Positions 1 to 6,874 are shown, numbered from the stretch's first letter. The stretch is DNA of 17,657 nt from Rubrimonas sp036735545 (GCA_036735545.1 DAINOD010000068.1:1-17657), one strand, 5' to 3'. A program made the numbers and translations. The notes: generated by a model from the letters alone, not told the origin.

Positions 1-412
1 GGTGGGCTATCCCGGCTCGGCGGAGGTGGTGAACATGCAGCCGCCCGACGCGCTGTTGCAGATGGGCGTGAACCACCTGCCCACGGTCGGCGACGGGCGG
101 CAGTCCGGCACCTCCGAGAGCCCCTCGATCCTGAACGCCAGCCCCGAGGCCGCCATCGGCGGCGGGCTCGCCTTCATCCGCACCGGAGACCGGGTGCGGC
201 TCGACATCAACGTGGGCACGCTCGACCTGCTCGTCTCCGACGACGAGCTGGAGGCCCGCCGAGCCGCCTGGAGCCCGCCGGAGCTGCCCAACCAGACCCC
301 GTGGCAGGAACTCTACCGCGCCCATGTCGGCCAGCTCGAAGGCGGCGGCTGCCTCGAATTCGCCACCGCCTATCGCCAGGCGCACAAGCAGATGCCGCGC
401 GACAATCACTAG
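1..412 (+). CDS. IlvD/Edd-family sugar-acid dehydratase, C-terminal fragment
   Basis: This is the last 136 codons of a dehydratase whose beginning lies left of the window; the first codon seen (GTG at 2) is an internal Val, not a start. The IlvD/Edd family removes water from 2,3-dihydroxy acids using an Fe-S cluster and Mg2+ to give 2-keto-3-deoxy acids. The fragment begins with the conserved GYPGSAEV segment and carries DGRQSGTS followed by SPSILNASPEAA. The DGRQSGTS form, rather than the DGRFSGG form of true IlvD, is typical of pentonate and hexonate dehydratases, and its serine is the proposed catalytic base there. The tail GGCLEFATAYR is also family-like. The FAH hydrolase follows 31 nt downstream on the same strand. 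A sugar-acid substrate is an inference; which aldonate is used cannot be told from the fragment. Confidence 0.88.
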   Translation, partial: VGYPGSAEVVNMQPPDALLQMGVNHLPTVGDGRQSGTSESPSILNASPEAAIGGGLAFIRTGDRVRLDINVGTLDLLVSDDELEARRAAWSPPELPNQTPWQELYRAHVGQLEGGGCLEFATAYRQAHKQMPRDNH

Positions 413-443
413 GCCCCGCGAGGCCGAAACCGAGGGATGACCG

Positions 444-1286
444 ATGAAACTGCTCCGTTGCGGCCCCGCGGGCGCCGAGAAGCCCGCCATCCTCGACGCG
501 AACGGCCGCGCCCGCGACCTCTCCGCCCATGCGCCCGACTTCGCCGGGGCGGCGCTGTCGCTGACCGCGCTCGACACCATCCGCCGCATCGACGTCGAGA
601 GCCTGCCCATGGTCGAGGGCCAGCGCATCGGGTCCTGCGTCGCCGACGCGCCCAACGTCTGGGCCATCGGGCTGAACTACGCCAAGCACGCCGCCGAGAC
701 CGGCGCCCAGCCGCCCAAGGAGCCCATCGTCTTCAACAAGGCGACCGGGACCATCGCCGGGCCCTTCGACGACGTGACCATCCCCAAGAACAGCGTCAAG
801 AGCGACTGGGAGGTGGAGCTGGCCGTGGTGATCGGGACCACGGTCTCCCACGTCTCCGAGGCTGACGCGCTGGGGTGCGTCGCGGGCTACTGCGTCGCCA
901 ACGACCTCAGCGAGCGCGAATGGCAGACCGAGCGCGGCGGCCAGTGGGTCAAGGGCAAGTCGGCGCCGGGCTTTCTGCCCATCGGCCCGTGGCTGGTCAC
1001 CGCCGACGAGGTGGCAGACCCGCAGAACCTGCACCTGTGGCTGGAGCTTAACGGCGACCGAATCCAGGACAGCAACACCTCCGACATGATCTTCGGCGTC
1101 GCGGAGATCATCAGCTACATGAGCCGGTTCATGGCGCTGCGGCCGGGCGACGTGATCGTGACCGGCACGCCCTCGGGCGTCGGCATGGGCATGAAGCCCC
1201 AGCGATACCTCAAGCCCGGCGACGCGATGCGGCTGGGTATCGAGGGCCTCGGCGTGCAGGCGCAGACCGCGCGGGCCTTCGCCTGA
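444..1286 (+). CDS. Fumarylacetoacetate hydrolase (FAH) family protein, probable diketo-acid hydrolase
   Basis: A 280-residue cytosolic FAH-fold hydrolase, full length for the FAHD1-like group. FAH-family enzymes cleave C-C bonds in 2,4-diketo acids or related compounds with Mg2+ or Mn2+. The metal ligands are visible as E123 and E125 in DWEVELAVVIG and D154 in ANDLSERE. The substrate-loop lysines lie in KGKS (170-173), and the C-terminal core motif TGTPSGVG is at 240-247. The start ATG at 444 has a GAGGG purine run about 7 nt upstream; an out-of-frame ATG at 437 is not used. The stop shares one base with the next gene's start, so translation is probably coupled. Between a sugar-acid dehydratase and an SDR, the likely role is hydrolysis of a 2,4-diketo-3-deoxy acid to pyruvate plus a hydroxy acid, as in L-rhamnonate and L-fuconate breakdown. 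An isomerase or decarboxylase role is the alternative. Confidence 0.9.
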   Translation: MKLLRCGPAGAEKPAILDANGRARDLSAHAPDFAGAALSLTALDTIRRIDVESLPMVEGQRIGSCVADAPNVWAIGLNYAKHAAETGAQPPKEPIVFNKATGTIAGPFDDVTIPKNSVKSDWEVELAVVIGTTVSHVSEADALGCVAGYCVANDLSEREWQTERGGQWVKGKSAPGFLPIGPWLVTADEVADPQNLHLWLELNGDRIQDSNTSDMIFGVAEIISYMSRFMALRPGDVIVTGTPSGVGMGMKPQRYLKPGDAMRLGIEGLGVQAQTARAFA

Positions 1287-2239
1287 TGCGCGTGCTCGTG
1301 ATCGGCGGCGGCGGCTTCGTCGGCGCCAAGCTCGCCCAGCGGCTGGCGGCCGAGGGCGCGCTGCGCGGCCAGCCGATCACGGCGCTGGTGCAGGCCGACA
1401 TCGTGGCGCCCGTGCCCGTTACAGGGAGCGGCGGCATCGCACTCGACGTGGCCGATGCCGCCCAGACCGCGGCGCTGATCGGCCAGGGCTGGGACGTGAT
1501 CTACCACCTCGCCGCCATCGTCTCCGGCCAGGCGGAGGCCGAGTTCGACCTCGGGATGCGCATCAACCTGCACGGAACGCTGAACGTTCTGGAAGGCGCG
1601 CGCGCGCTGGGAACGGCGCCGGTGGTGGTGTTCGCCTCCTCGGTCGCGGTCTACGGCGGCGCAGCCCCGGACCCCATCGACGATTTCACCGTGCTGCAGC
1701 CGCAGACCTCCTACGGCGCGCAGAAGGCGGCGGCGGAGTTGATGATCGCTGACTATTCCCGCAAGGGCTTCGTGAGGGGCCGCGGGCTGCGGCTGCCGAC
1801 GGTCACGATCCGGCCGGGCAAGCCCAATGCGGCCGCTTCGTCGTTCATGTCCTCGATCTTCCGCGAGCCGCTTCAGGGCGAGAGCGCCAACTGCCCGGTC
1901 GGCGAGGATTACGCGGTCTGGCACTGCTCGGCGCGGACGGTGGTGCGCAACCTGATCCACGCCGCCGGGATCGACCAGGCGGCGCTGGGGACGGCGCCCT
2001 GCCTGATCCTGCCCGGGCGGGTCGACACGATCGGCGAGATGATCGCCGCCATGACGCGCGTGGCCGGCCCCGAGGCCGCGGCCCGCATCACCCGGAACCG
2101 CGAGCCGGTGATCGAGAAGATCGTGACCGGCTGGCGCCAGCGGCTGGACTGCGCCCGCGGCCTGTCGCTCGGCTTCATCGCCGATGCGTCCTTCGAGGAC
2201 AACGTGCGCTACTTTCTCGAGGACGACATCCGCCGCTGA
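1286..2239 (+). CDS. NAD-dependent extended SDR, D-erythronate dehydrogenase (DenD)-like
   Basis: A 317-residue extended short-chain dehydrogenase. It has the N-terminal Rossmann motif GGGGFVG (7-13), HLAAIVSGQAEAEFDLGMRIN around 74-94, a catalytic serine at S118/S119, and the Y143-x3-K147 pair in TSYGAQK. The segment RLPTVTIRPGKPNAAASSF (169-187) matches the DenD-type subfamily as recalled, members of which oxidise D-erythronate at C2. The ATG overlaps the preceding stop by one base and has no clear Shine-Dalgarno site, which suggests coupling. None of the usual DenD partners (oxo-tetronate isomerase, kinase) is present. Instead it follows a dehydratase and an FAH hydrolase, so I infer that it oxidises the C4 hydroxyl of a 2-keto-3-deoxy acid. 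The family call is firm; the substrate is not. It ends 4 nt before a convergent gene. Confidence 0.87.
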   Translation: MRVLVIGGGGFVGAKLAQRLAAEGALRGQPITALVQADIVAPVPVTGSGGIALDVADAAQTAALIGQGWDVIYHLAAIVSGQAEAEFDLGMRINLHGTLNVLEGARALGTAPVVVFASSVAVYGGAAPDPIDDFTVLQPQTSYGAQKAAAELMIADYSRKGFVRGRGLRLPTVTIRPGKPNAAASSFMSSIFREPLQGESANCPVGEDYAVWHCSARTVVRNLIHAAGIDQAALGTAPCLILPGRVDTIGEMIAAMTRVAGPEAAARITRNREPVIEKIVTGWRQRLDCARGLSLGFIADASFEDNVRYFLEDDIRR

Positions 2240-2243
2240 GCGC

Positions 2244-3008
2244 TCACCGCAGGATCGGCGGGCGCTTCTCCGCCGGCGGCGCCGCCGGCGTGGTGGGCGC
2301 ATCCAGCAGGTCCAGCCCCTGCGCCCGCGCCGCCGCGAGCGCGGGATGGTCGGGGCGAAGGACGGCGACCCCCACCGCCTCGCCGGGCGGAGCGTAGGGC
2401 TGGGCGATCCGGCCCAACGCCGCCGCCAGCGCCGCCGCGCCCCGGGCGAAGGCGGGCGCCGGGGCCAGCAGCACGGTCAGCGCCGGGGCTTCGCCGTCGC
2501 GCCCCAGCCGCACCAGATGGGCCGCGGCCACCATGCCGGGGAACGCCGCGAGCCGGCCAGCCAGCGCCGCCGCCAGCCCCGGCTCGGCGCCGACGGGCGG
2601 CGCAAGACGCAGCGGGCCGGCCAGCGCGTCCTCCTCGACAGCGCCGCCCGCCTCGGCGGCCAGCCACGCCACGGTCGCCGCGTCGGCGAGCGCGCCCTGC
2701 CCGTCTTCGCCGAGATTCAGGCCGAGACCGAGCCCCGCCCCGGCCAGCGCCGCCACCAGCGCCCGGCCCTCCAGCGTGACATAGGCGGTGGGGGCGCCGA
2801 AGAAGCCGGCCATGCGGGCGTCGTCGTCGAAGGCGAGCGCCACGGGTCCCGCCTCCAGCGGAAAGACGAGCGGGCGCAGGGTCTCGGCCTCCTCCTCCAC
2901 CGGCACGCAGAGCGGGCTCTCCAGCATCAGCGCCCAGGCGCGGGCCTGCGCGTCCGCCGGCGCCTGCGCCCCTTGCGCGGCGGCGAAGGCGCGGTCGAGG
3001 GGGCTCAC
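2244..3008 (-). CDS. SseB-domain family protein
   Basis: A 254-residue protein starting at a GTG on 3008 (VSPLDRAFAAAQG). The SPLDRA opening, the cluster of acidic residues near 37-42 and the block GRALVAALAGAGLGLGLNLG (81-100) match the SseB N-terminal domain proteins common in Rhodobacteraceae. The name comes from a Salmonella secretion protein, but no type III secretion gene is nearby, and the function in this group is unknown. The rest is Ala/Pro/Gly rich, ending with a proline-rich tail (PTTPAAPPAEKRPP). The GTG forms a GTGA overlap with the upstream hydrolase stop and has GAGG seven nt upstream, so it is probably translationally coupled. The open frame continues far upstream of this GTG as arginine/glycine-rich shadow sequence, which I did not include. 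No signal peptide or membrane segment is seen; a cytoplasmic location is inferred. Confidence 0.78.
   Translation of the reverse strand: MSPLDRAFAAAQGAQAPADAQARAWALMLESPLCVPVEEEAETLRPLVFPLEAGPVALAFDDDARMAGFFGAPTAYVTLEGRALVAALAGAGLGLGLNLGEDGQGALADAATVAWLAAEAGGAVEEDALAGPLRLAPPVGAEPGLAAALAGRLAAFPGMVAAAHLVRLGRDGEAPALTVLLAPAPAFARGAAALAAALGRIAQPYAPPGEAVGVAVLRPDHPALAAARAQGLDLLDAPTTPAAPPAEKRPPILR
2271..2290. repeat. 20-bp perfect palindrome at a convergent junction
   Basis: A perfect self-complementary 20-mer with half-site CGCCGGCGGC. It lies within the last codons of the SseB-domain gene (encoding the Pro/Ala-rich tail) and 31 nt past the SDR stop. Only 4 nt separate the two convergent stops, so no room exists for an ordinary terminator. 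Repeated Pro/Ala/Gly codons could produce it by chance, and no T-tract follows. Confidence 0.45.
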
Positions 3009-3985
3009 CCTTCGGCCTCGGCGCGGGCGAGCACCCAGGCGAGGATGTCGTCGCGCACCCGGTCGCGCTGCAGGTCGTCCAGCAGCAGGTGCCAGCCCTC
3101 CGGATAGACGATGCGCGCCACCGGACCGGGGATCGTCTCGGCGACGGCCAGCACGGCGCCCGGGGCGATGAGTTCGTCCCGCTCGCCGTGCAGCACCAGC
3201 ACGGGGCGGTCCAGCAGGGGGGCCGCTGCGGCGGCGCGGTCCATCACGCGCAGCAGGCCCACGATCTCGCGCCCGCTGGGCTGGCCGATGTGCAGGGGGT
3301 CGGCGGCCAGCGCGCGCAGCCTCGCGTCGTCGTCGGTCGGGCGGAAGGTCGCGACCCCGCCGCCGCGAAAGCGGTGATCCGGCGCGACGGCGCCAAGCGC
3401 CCACATGCCCACGCGCACCGGCGGCGAGACCTGCCCGCCCCCCGCCACCGCCGCGGCCATCAGGATCACCGCATCGACCTGCGGCGTGCGCCCCTCGCCC
3501 AGCGCCGCCAGCACGACACCGCCGCCCATGGAGTGCCCCAGCGCCACGAGGGGGACGCCGGGATGGCGTTCCGCGATCTGGCTGGCGACCGCGGCGAAAT
3601 CGGCCACCAGCGCGTCGGCCCCGGGCCAGGACAGGCGCGAGGGATTCCGCCCGAAGCCGCGCTGGTCGTAGGCGTAGACGGCCACCCCCGCCTCGGCCCA
3701 GGCAGGCGCAGCGTCGGCGAAGGCGCGCGCGCCGTGGTCGCCGAAACCGTGGACCGCCAGCAGCGCGGCGCGGACGGGACCCTGCGCGGGCCACTCGGTC
3801 AGGGCCAGCGGCGCACCCCCGGCGCCCTCCACCGTGGGCGGCGCAGGCGGCGGCCCGTATGGCGCGGGCAGCGGGCCCCCGGCGACGCAGGCGGCCAGCG
3901 CCAGGCTCAGCGCAAGCGCTGTGAGACCGCGGCGCGCAGCGCCGGCGCCAGCTCCGCCTCGAACCAGGGATTGCGCTTCAGCCAT
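3005..3985 (-). CDS. Alpha/beta hydrolase lipoprotein, monoacylglycerol lipase-like
   Basis: A 326-residue serine hydrolase of the lysophospholipase/monoacylglycerol lipase type. The N-terminus (basic RR at 18-19, then LTALALSLALAAC) is a lipoprotein signal with the lipobox LAAC and lipidated Cys33, so the enzyme is probably anchored in the envelope. The oxyanion segment HGFGDHG is at 79-85 and DQRGFGRN at 107-114. The nucleophile elbow GHSMGG gives Ser152, with Asp270 in HGERDELI and His299 in PEGWHLLL completing the triad. The start ATG at 3985 is supported by GGAG nine nt upstream (3995-3998), although this places 79 nt inside the preceding gene in another frame. The stop overlaps the SseB-domain start by 4 nt. 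The likely substrate is an acylglycerol or lysophospholipid, by family only. Confidence 0.88.
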   Translation of the reverse strand: MAEAQSLVRGGAGAGAARRGLTALALSLALAACVAGGPLPAPYGPPPAPPTVEGAGGAPLALTEWPAQGPVRAALLAVHGFGDHGARAFADAAPAWAEAGVAVYAYDQRGFGRNPSRLSWPGADALVADFAAVASQIAERHPGVPLVALGHSMGGGVVLAALGEGRTPQVDAVILMAAAVAGGGQVSPPVRVGMWALGAVAPDHRFRGGGVATFRPTDDDARLRALAADPLHIGQPSGREIVGLLRVMDRAAAAAPLLDRPVLVLHGERDELIAPGAVLAVAETIPGPVARIVYPEGWHLLLDDLQRDRVRDDILAWVLARAEAEG

Positions 3986-4512
3986 GCGGTGTTTCTCCAC
4001 GACGGGTGGGGCGTCGGCAAGACCTCCGGCGCGAAGTCGCGCCACGCCCGCACCGTGTCGGTCAGGCGGGGCCCCGCCCGCGACCCCAGATGCCAGCGCT
4101 GGGCATGGGCGCCGACCAGCAAGGTCAGATCGATCTGCGGCAGCGCGGCCATGAGCGCCGCGCGCCATCTCCGCGCGCAGAGCGGCGGCGGCGGCAGGTC
4201 CGCGCCGCGCGCGTCGTAGCCGGGAAAGCAGAAGGCCATGGGCGCGATCGCGATGCGGGCCGCGTCGTAGAACGTCGCGCGGTCGACGCCCATCCAGCCG
4301 CGCAGCCGGTCGCCGGATGGGTCGTCGAAGGGCAGGCCCGAGGCGTGCACCCGCGCCCCCGGCGCCTGCCCCGCCACGAGAATGCGCGCCGTGGACGACA
4401 CGCGCAGAACCGGCCGCGGCGCATGGGCGGTCGCCGTCGCGGCGAAGCGGTCGGCGCAGAGCCGGCAAGCGTCGATGTCGGCCGCAAGCGCGGCGAGGGA
4501 TGGCGCGGTCAT
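3907..4512 (-). CDS. Uracil-DNA glycosylase superfamily protein with Fe-S cysteines
   Basis: A 201-residue member of the uracil-DNA glycosylase superfamily. Four cysteines, C16-x2-C19 and C95-x16-C112, have the spacing of the 4Fe-4S site in family 4 (UDGa) enzymes. The active-site-like motif GQAPG is at 48-52 (GEAPG in classical family 4) and is followed by HASGLPFDDPSGDRLRGWMG (56-75). The C-terminal motif TPHPSWRN (167-174) corresponds to the DNA-intercalation loop HPS. The expected role is excision of uracil or another damaged base from DNA. However, the Glu-to-Gln change in the first motif means that activity on uracil should not be assumed. The start ATG at 4512 has only a weak Shine-Dalgarno. 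The C-terminal codons overlap the hydrolase gene by 79 nt. A kdsA gene diverges from it, with 100 bp between the two starts. Confidence 0.85.
   Translation of the reverse strand: MTAPSLAALAADIDACRLCADRFAATATAHAPRPVLRVSSTARILVAGQAPGARVHASGLPFDDPSGDRLRGWMGVDRATFYDAARIAIAPMAFCFPGYDARGADLPPPPLCARRWRAALMAALPQIDLTLLVGAHAQRWHLGSRAGPRLTDTVRAWRDFAPEVLPTPHPSWRNTAWLKRNPWFEAELAPALRAAVSQRLR
3995..3998 (-). promoter_or_regulatory. Shine-Dalgarno of the lipase gene, inside the UDG-like gene
   Basis: GGAG on the minus strand, nine nt before the ATG at 3985. It decides the hydrolase start and lies within the coding sequence of the upstream UDG-like gene, supporting the unusually long overlap. No other start codon with a purine run lies before the hydrophobic signal segment. 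Confidence 0.55.
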
Positions 4513-4556
4513 CGACCCGATGATGCGCCGCCCGGGGCGGCCGTCCAGAGCCGGCG

Positions 4557-4585
4557 TTGCCGCCTGCGCTTCGGCGGCCTATCAC
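4557..4585 (+). promoter_or_regulatory. Candidate sigma-70-type promoter of kdsA
   Basis: TTGCCG at 4557-4562 and TATCAC at 4580-4585 are separated by exactly 17 nt, each matching four of six consensus bases. Transcription would start near 4592, about 20 nt before the kdsA ATG at 4613, within the 100-bp divergent gap. It is the best candidate there, found by eye only. Confidence 0.38.
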
Positions 4586-4612
4586 GGGCGCGCAACCCGG
4601 CCGGAGACCGCC

Positions 4613-5449
4613 ATGACCGACGCAGCCCCCCGCCATGTGCAGATCGGCCCGGTCACGCTGGGCGCCGAGCTGCCGCTGGCGCTGATCGCCGGGCCCTGCC
4701 AGCTTGAAGGTCTGGACCATGCGCTGACGATCGCCGGGCGCATGGCCGAGATCTGCGCGCGCCATGGGGTCGGCTTCATCTTCAAGGCCAGCTACGACAA
4801 GGCCAACCGCACCTCGGTCTCGGCCCAGCGCGGGGTCGGCATGGAGGCGGGGCTGGCGATGCTGGCGGAGGTGCGCGCGCGCACCGGCGCGCCCGTGCTG
4901 ACCGACGTGCACCTGCCCGAGCACTGCGCGCCCGCCGCGCAGGCGGTTGACGTGCTGCAGATTCCGGCCTTCCTGTGCCGCCAGACCGACCTGCTGCTGG
5001 CGGCCGGCGAGACCGGCGCGGCGATCAACGTCAAGAAGGGCCAGTTCCTCGCGCCGTGGGACATGGCCAACGTCGCCGCCAAGATCGCCTCCACAGGCAA
5101 CGAACGCATCCTGCTGTGCGAGCGCGGCGCGAGCTTCGGCTACAACACGCTGGTCAGCGACATGCGGTCGCTGCCGATCATGGCGCGCACCGGCTGGCCG
5201 GTGGTGTTCGACGCGACCCATTCGGTGCAGCAGCCGGGCGGCCTCGGCGCCGCCTCCGGCGGCCAGCGCGAGTTCGCCCCCGTGCTCGCCCGCGCCGCGG
5301 TGGCGGTGGGCGTCGCGGCGGTGTTCATCGAGACCCACGAGGACCCCGACCGCGCCCCCTCCGACGGGCCGAACATGGTCCCGCTGGCGGAGATGGACGC
5401 GCTGGTCGGCCGCCTCGCCGCCTTCGACCGGCTGGCCAAGGGGCGCTGA
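4613..5449 (+). CDS. kdsA: 3-deoxy-8-phosphooctulonate synthase (KDO-8-phosphate synthase), metal-dependent class
   Basis: A 278-residue cytosolic enzyme that condenses phosphoenolpyruvate with D-arabinose 5-phosphate to KDO 8-phosphate, the committed step to the KDO of the lipopolysaccharide inner core. The family is unmistakable: AGPCQLEG (26-33), FKASYDKANRTS (57-68), IPAFLCRQTDLLLAAGETG (117-135), NVKKGQFLAPWDM (139-151) and DATHSVQQPGG (200-210). Cys29 in AGPC, His203 in DATH, Glu240 in IETH and Asp251 in PSDGPN line up with the four metal ligands of the Aquifex aeolicus enzyme. The metal-free E. coli class has Asn at the Cys position. The ATG at 4613 has GGAG seven nt upstream and gives the normal family length; earlier in-frame ATGs would add unrelated sequence. 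It is transcribed alone, between a divergent gene and a convergent gene whose stop lies 35 nt downstream. Confidence 0.96.
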   Translation: MTDAAPRHVQIGPVTLGAELPLALIAGPCQLEGLDHALTIAGRMAEICARHGVGFIFKASYDKANRTSVSAQRGVGMEAGLAMLAEVRARTGAPVLTDVHLPEHCAPAAQAVDVLQIPAFLCRQTDLLLAAGETGAAINVKKGQFLAPWDMANVAAKIASTGNERILLCERGASFGYNTLVSDMRSLPIMARTGWPVVFDATHSVQQPGGLGAASGGQREFAPVLARAAVAVGVAAVFIETHEDPDRAPSDGPNMVPLAEMDALVGRLAAFDRLAKGR

Positions 5450-5484
5450 GCCTCGACCGACCCGCTCTCCTGCCGAACCGGCTC

Positions 5485-6129
5485 TCAGCCGACCTCGGCG
5501 CGCGCGCGCCAGTCATGCAGGCTCGGCGTCGCGAGGTCGAAGCGCTCCCGCGTCATTGCGTAGCCTTGACCGCCCATGCGGCCCAGAGCGTCGAGGCCCG
5601 CGGGGTCGACGTGCAGCCGTTCGTTCACAAGGCCGGGGCGCGCGTGCATGGCCAGCACCTCGCCCAGAATGATCTCGCGCGAGCGGCCCAGCGCCAGCGT
5701 GACGTGCCGGCGGCACTCGAAGGCCACCGGCGCCTCGGCGATGTAGGGGCAGCGCACCCGCAGGCCGGGCGCGGCGGTCAAACCGGCCTCGGCCATCTCA
5801 TCGACCCCGGGCGGAAAGCCGATGGCGGTGACCGACATCGCCTCGGCCAGCGCGACATCGACCACGTTCACCGTGAACTCCTCGGTCATGCGGATGTTGG
5901 CGGCGGTGTCCTTGAAGCGCATGTCGGCGTGGTTCTCCACCCCCAGCGCGAGGATGGGCGGGTCGGCGGAGAGGCAGTTGAAGAAGCTGTAGGGCGCCGC
6001 GTTCGGCCGCCCGTCGGCGTCGACGGTCGTCACCCAGGCGATGGGCCGCGGTACGACGGCGCCGATCAGCAGCTTGTAGCGGTCGCGCGGCTCCAGCGCG
6101 TCGAAGTCGAATCGGTCGCGGCGGCTCAC
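5485..6129 (-). CDS. Flavin reductase family protein (FMN-binding split barrel)
   Basis: A 214-residue protein of the flavin reductase-like domain family, which binds FMN and usually supplies reduced flavin to a separate oxygenase. The domain core is clear: IGAVVPRPIAWVTTVDADGR (22-41), NAAPYSFFNCLSADPPILALGV (43-64), the NIRMTEEFTVNVV strand region (78-90), and LGEVLAMHAR (155-164). The GTG start at 6129 has GGAG eight nt upstream and forms a GTGA overlap with the GntR-type regulator stop, so both are probably translated together. An ATG further in would cut into the domain. No monooxygenase partner is encoded in the window. The divergent transporter and amidohydrolase suggest a role in breaking down the imported compound, which is inference. 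Some family members act alone or are regulatory. Confidence 0.87.
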   Translation of the reverse strand: MSRRDRFDFDALEPRDRYKLLIGAVVPRPIAWVTTVDADGRPNAAPYSFFNCLSADPPILALGVENHADMRFKDTAANIRMTEEFTVNVVDVALAEAMSVTAIGFPPGVDEMAEAGLTAAPGLRVRCPYIAEAPVAFECRRHVTLALGRSREIILGEVLAMHARPGLVNERLHVDPAGLDALGRMGGQGYAMTRERFDLATPSLHDWRARAEVG

Positions 6130-6815
6130 GGCGCAGTCTCCGCATAACGGGCGAGAATGGCGGCGACGGGCGACTCGGCCGCGTCGCCGTCGAAACGGGC
6201 GCGCGCCTGCACGGCGCCGAGATGGCGGGCCATCAGCCCGAGCGCGGCCTCGGCGTCCTGTTCGCGCAGGGCCTCGATGACGCCCGCGTGCTCCTCCAGC
6301 CCGCATTCCGCGGAGTGCGGCCGCCCGTAATGGGCGAGGATCAGCGAGCAGCGCGAGACGATCTGCGCGACATAGGCCGCGAGCGTCGGCGAGCCGGTCA
6401 ACTCTGCCATGAGAATATGGAACTCGCCCGCCAGTCGGATGGACCGCGGGCCGCCGCCGCGCAGGGCGCGCTCCTCCTCCTTCAGGTGAGCCTCCAGCGC
6501 GTCGATGGCGTCGCGCGACATGCGCCGGCACAGGCGGCGGACCACCTCCGCCTCCAGCATGTGGCGCATCTCGAAGACGTCCTGCGCCTCCTCCAGCGTC
6601 GGCGTGGCGACGGCGGCGCCGCGGTTTGGGCGCATCTCCACCAGCCCTTCGGCCGCGAGGCGGATCAGCGCCGCGCGCGCGCCGGTGCGGCTGACGCCGA
6701 ACACCTCGCCGATCTGGTCCTCGGGGAGCTTTGTTCCCGGCTTCAGCGCCTGCTCGATGATCGCGCGCCGGAGCGAGGCGTAGATCGCGTCGCCGCGGCT
6801 CTGCTGCGTGGACAT
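6126..6815 (-). CDS. GntR-family transcriptional regulator, FCD (FadR-type) subfamily
   Basis: A 229-residue regulator with an N-terminal winged helix-turn-helix (about residues 8-70, recognition region GVSRTGARAALIRLAAEGLVE) and a C-terminal all-helical FCD ligand-binding domain (about 75-205). In the FCD domain the histidines of the usual metal site are present: H133 in EFHILM, H176 in EEHAGVIEAL and H198 in ARHLG. The Asp that often sits four residues before the first His appears to be Ala129. I chose the ATG at 6815 because a strong GGAGGGGGAG purine run lies eight nt upstream; the in-frame ATG at 6860 would add 15 atypical residues. It overlaps the flavin reductase by 4 nt and diverges from a transporter operon, the classic arrangement of a local regulator controlling both directions. 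The ligand is unknown. Confidence 0.92.
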   Translation of the reverse strand: MSTQQSRGDAIYASLRRAIIEQALKPGTKLPEDQIGEVFGVSRTGARAALIRLAAEGLVEMRPNRGAAVATPTLEEAQDVFEMRHMLEAEVVRRLCRRMSRDAIDALEAHLKEEERALRGGGPRSIRLAGEFHILMAELTGSPTLAAYVAQIVSRCSLILAHYGRPHSAECGLEEHAGVIEALREQDAEAALGLMARHLGAVQARARFDGDAAESPVAAILARYAETAP

Positions 6816-6823
6816 GGCCAGCG

Positions 6824-6833
6824 CTCCCCCTCC
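6824..6833 (-). promoter_or_regulatory. Shine-Dalgarno deciding the GntR-type regulator start
   Basis: The minus strand reads GGAGGGGGAG here, ending eight nt before the ATG at 6815. This favours the shorter protein over the in-frame ATG at 6860, which has no comparable purine run. Confidence 0.65.
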
Positions 6834-6874
6834 GTCTCGGCCACCGTGGCGCGCATCCAATCCCTGGTCAAGCT

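Noticed and set aside
207..1034. A minus-strand open frame antisense to the dehydratase and FAH genes
   Set aside because: It is a shadow of two conserved plus-strand genes with no family features of its own.
2244..3008. A type III secretion role for the SseB-domain protein
   Set aside because: Only the domain name links it to secretion; no secretion genes occur in the window.
3009..3794. An N-terminal extension of the SseB-domain protein
   Set aside because: The extension is Arg/Gly-rich, antisense-like sequence overlapping the hydrolase gene; the family start motif SPLDRA begins at the GTG on 3008.
5479..5491. A terminator between kdsA and the flavin reductase gene
   Set aside because: The stem is only 5 bp with a 3-nt loop, spans a stop codon, and has no T-tract.
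6843..6871. A promoter for the gntR-type gene starting from TTGACC on the minus strand
   Set aside because: The -35-like hexamer is good, but no acceptable -10 element lies 16-18 nt downstream.
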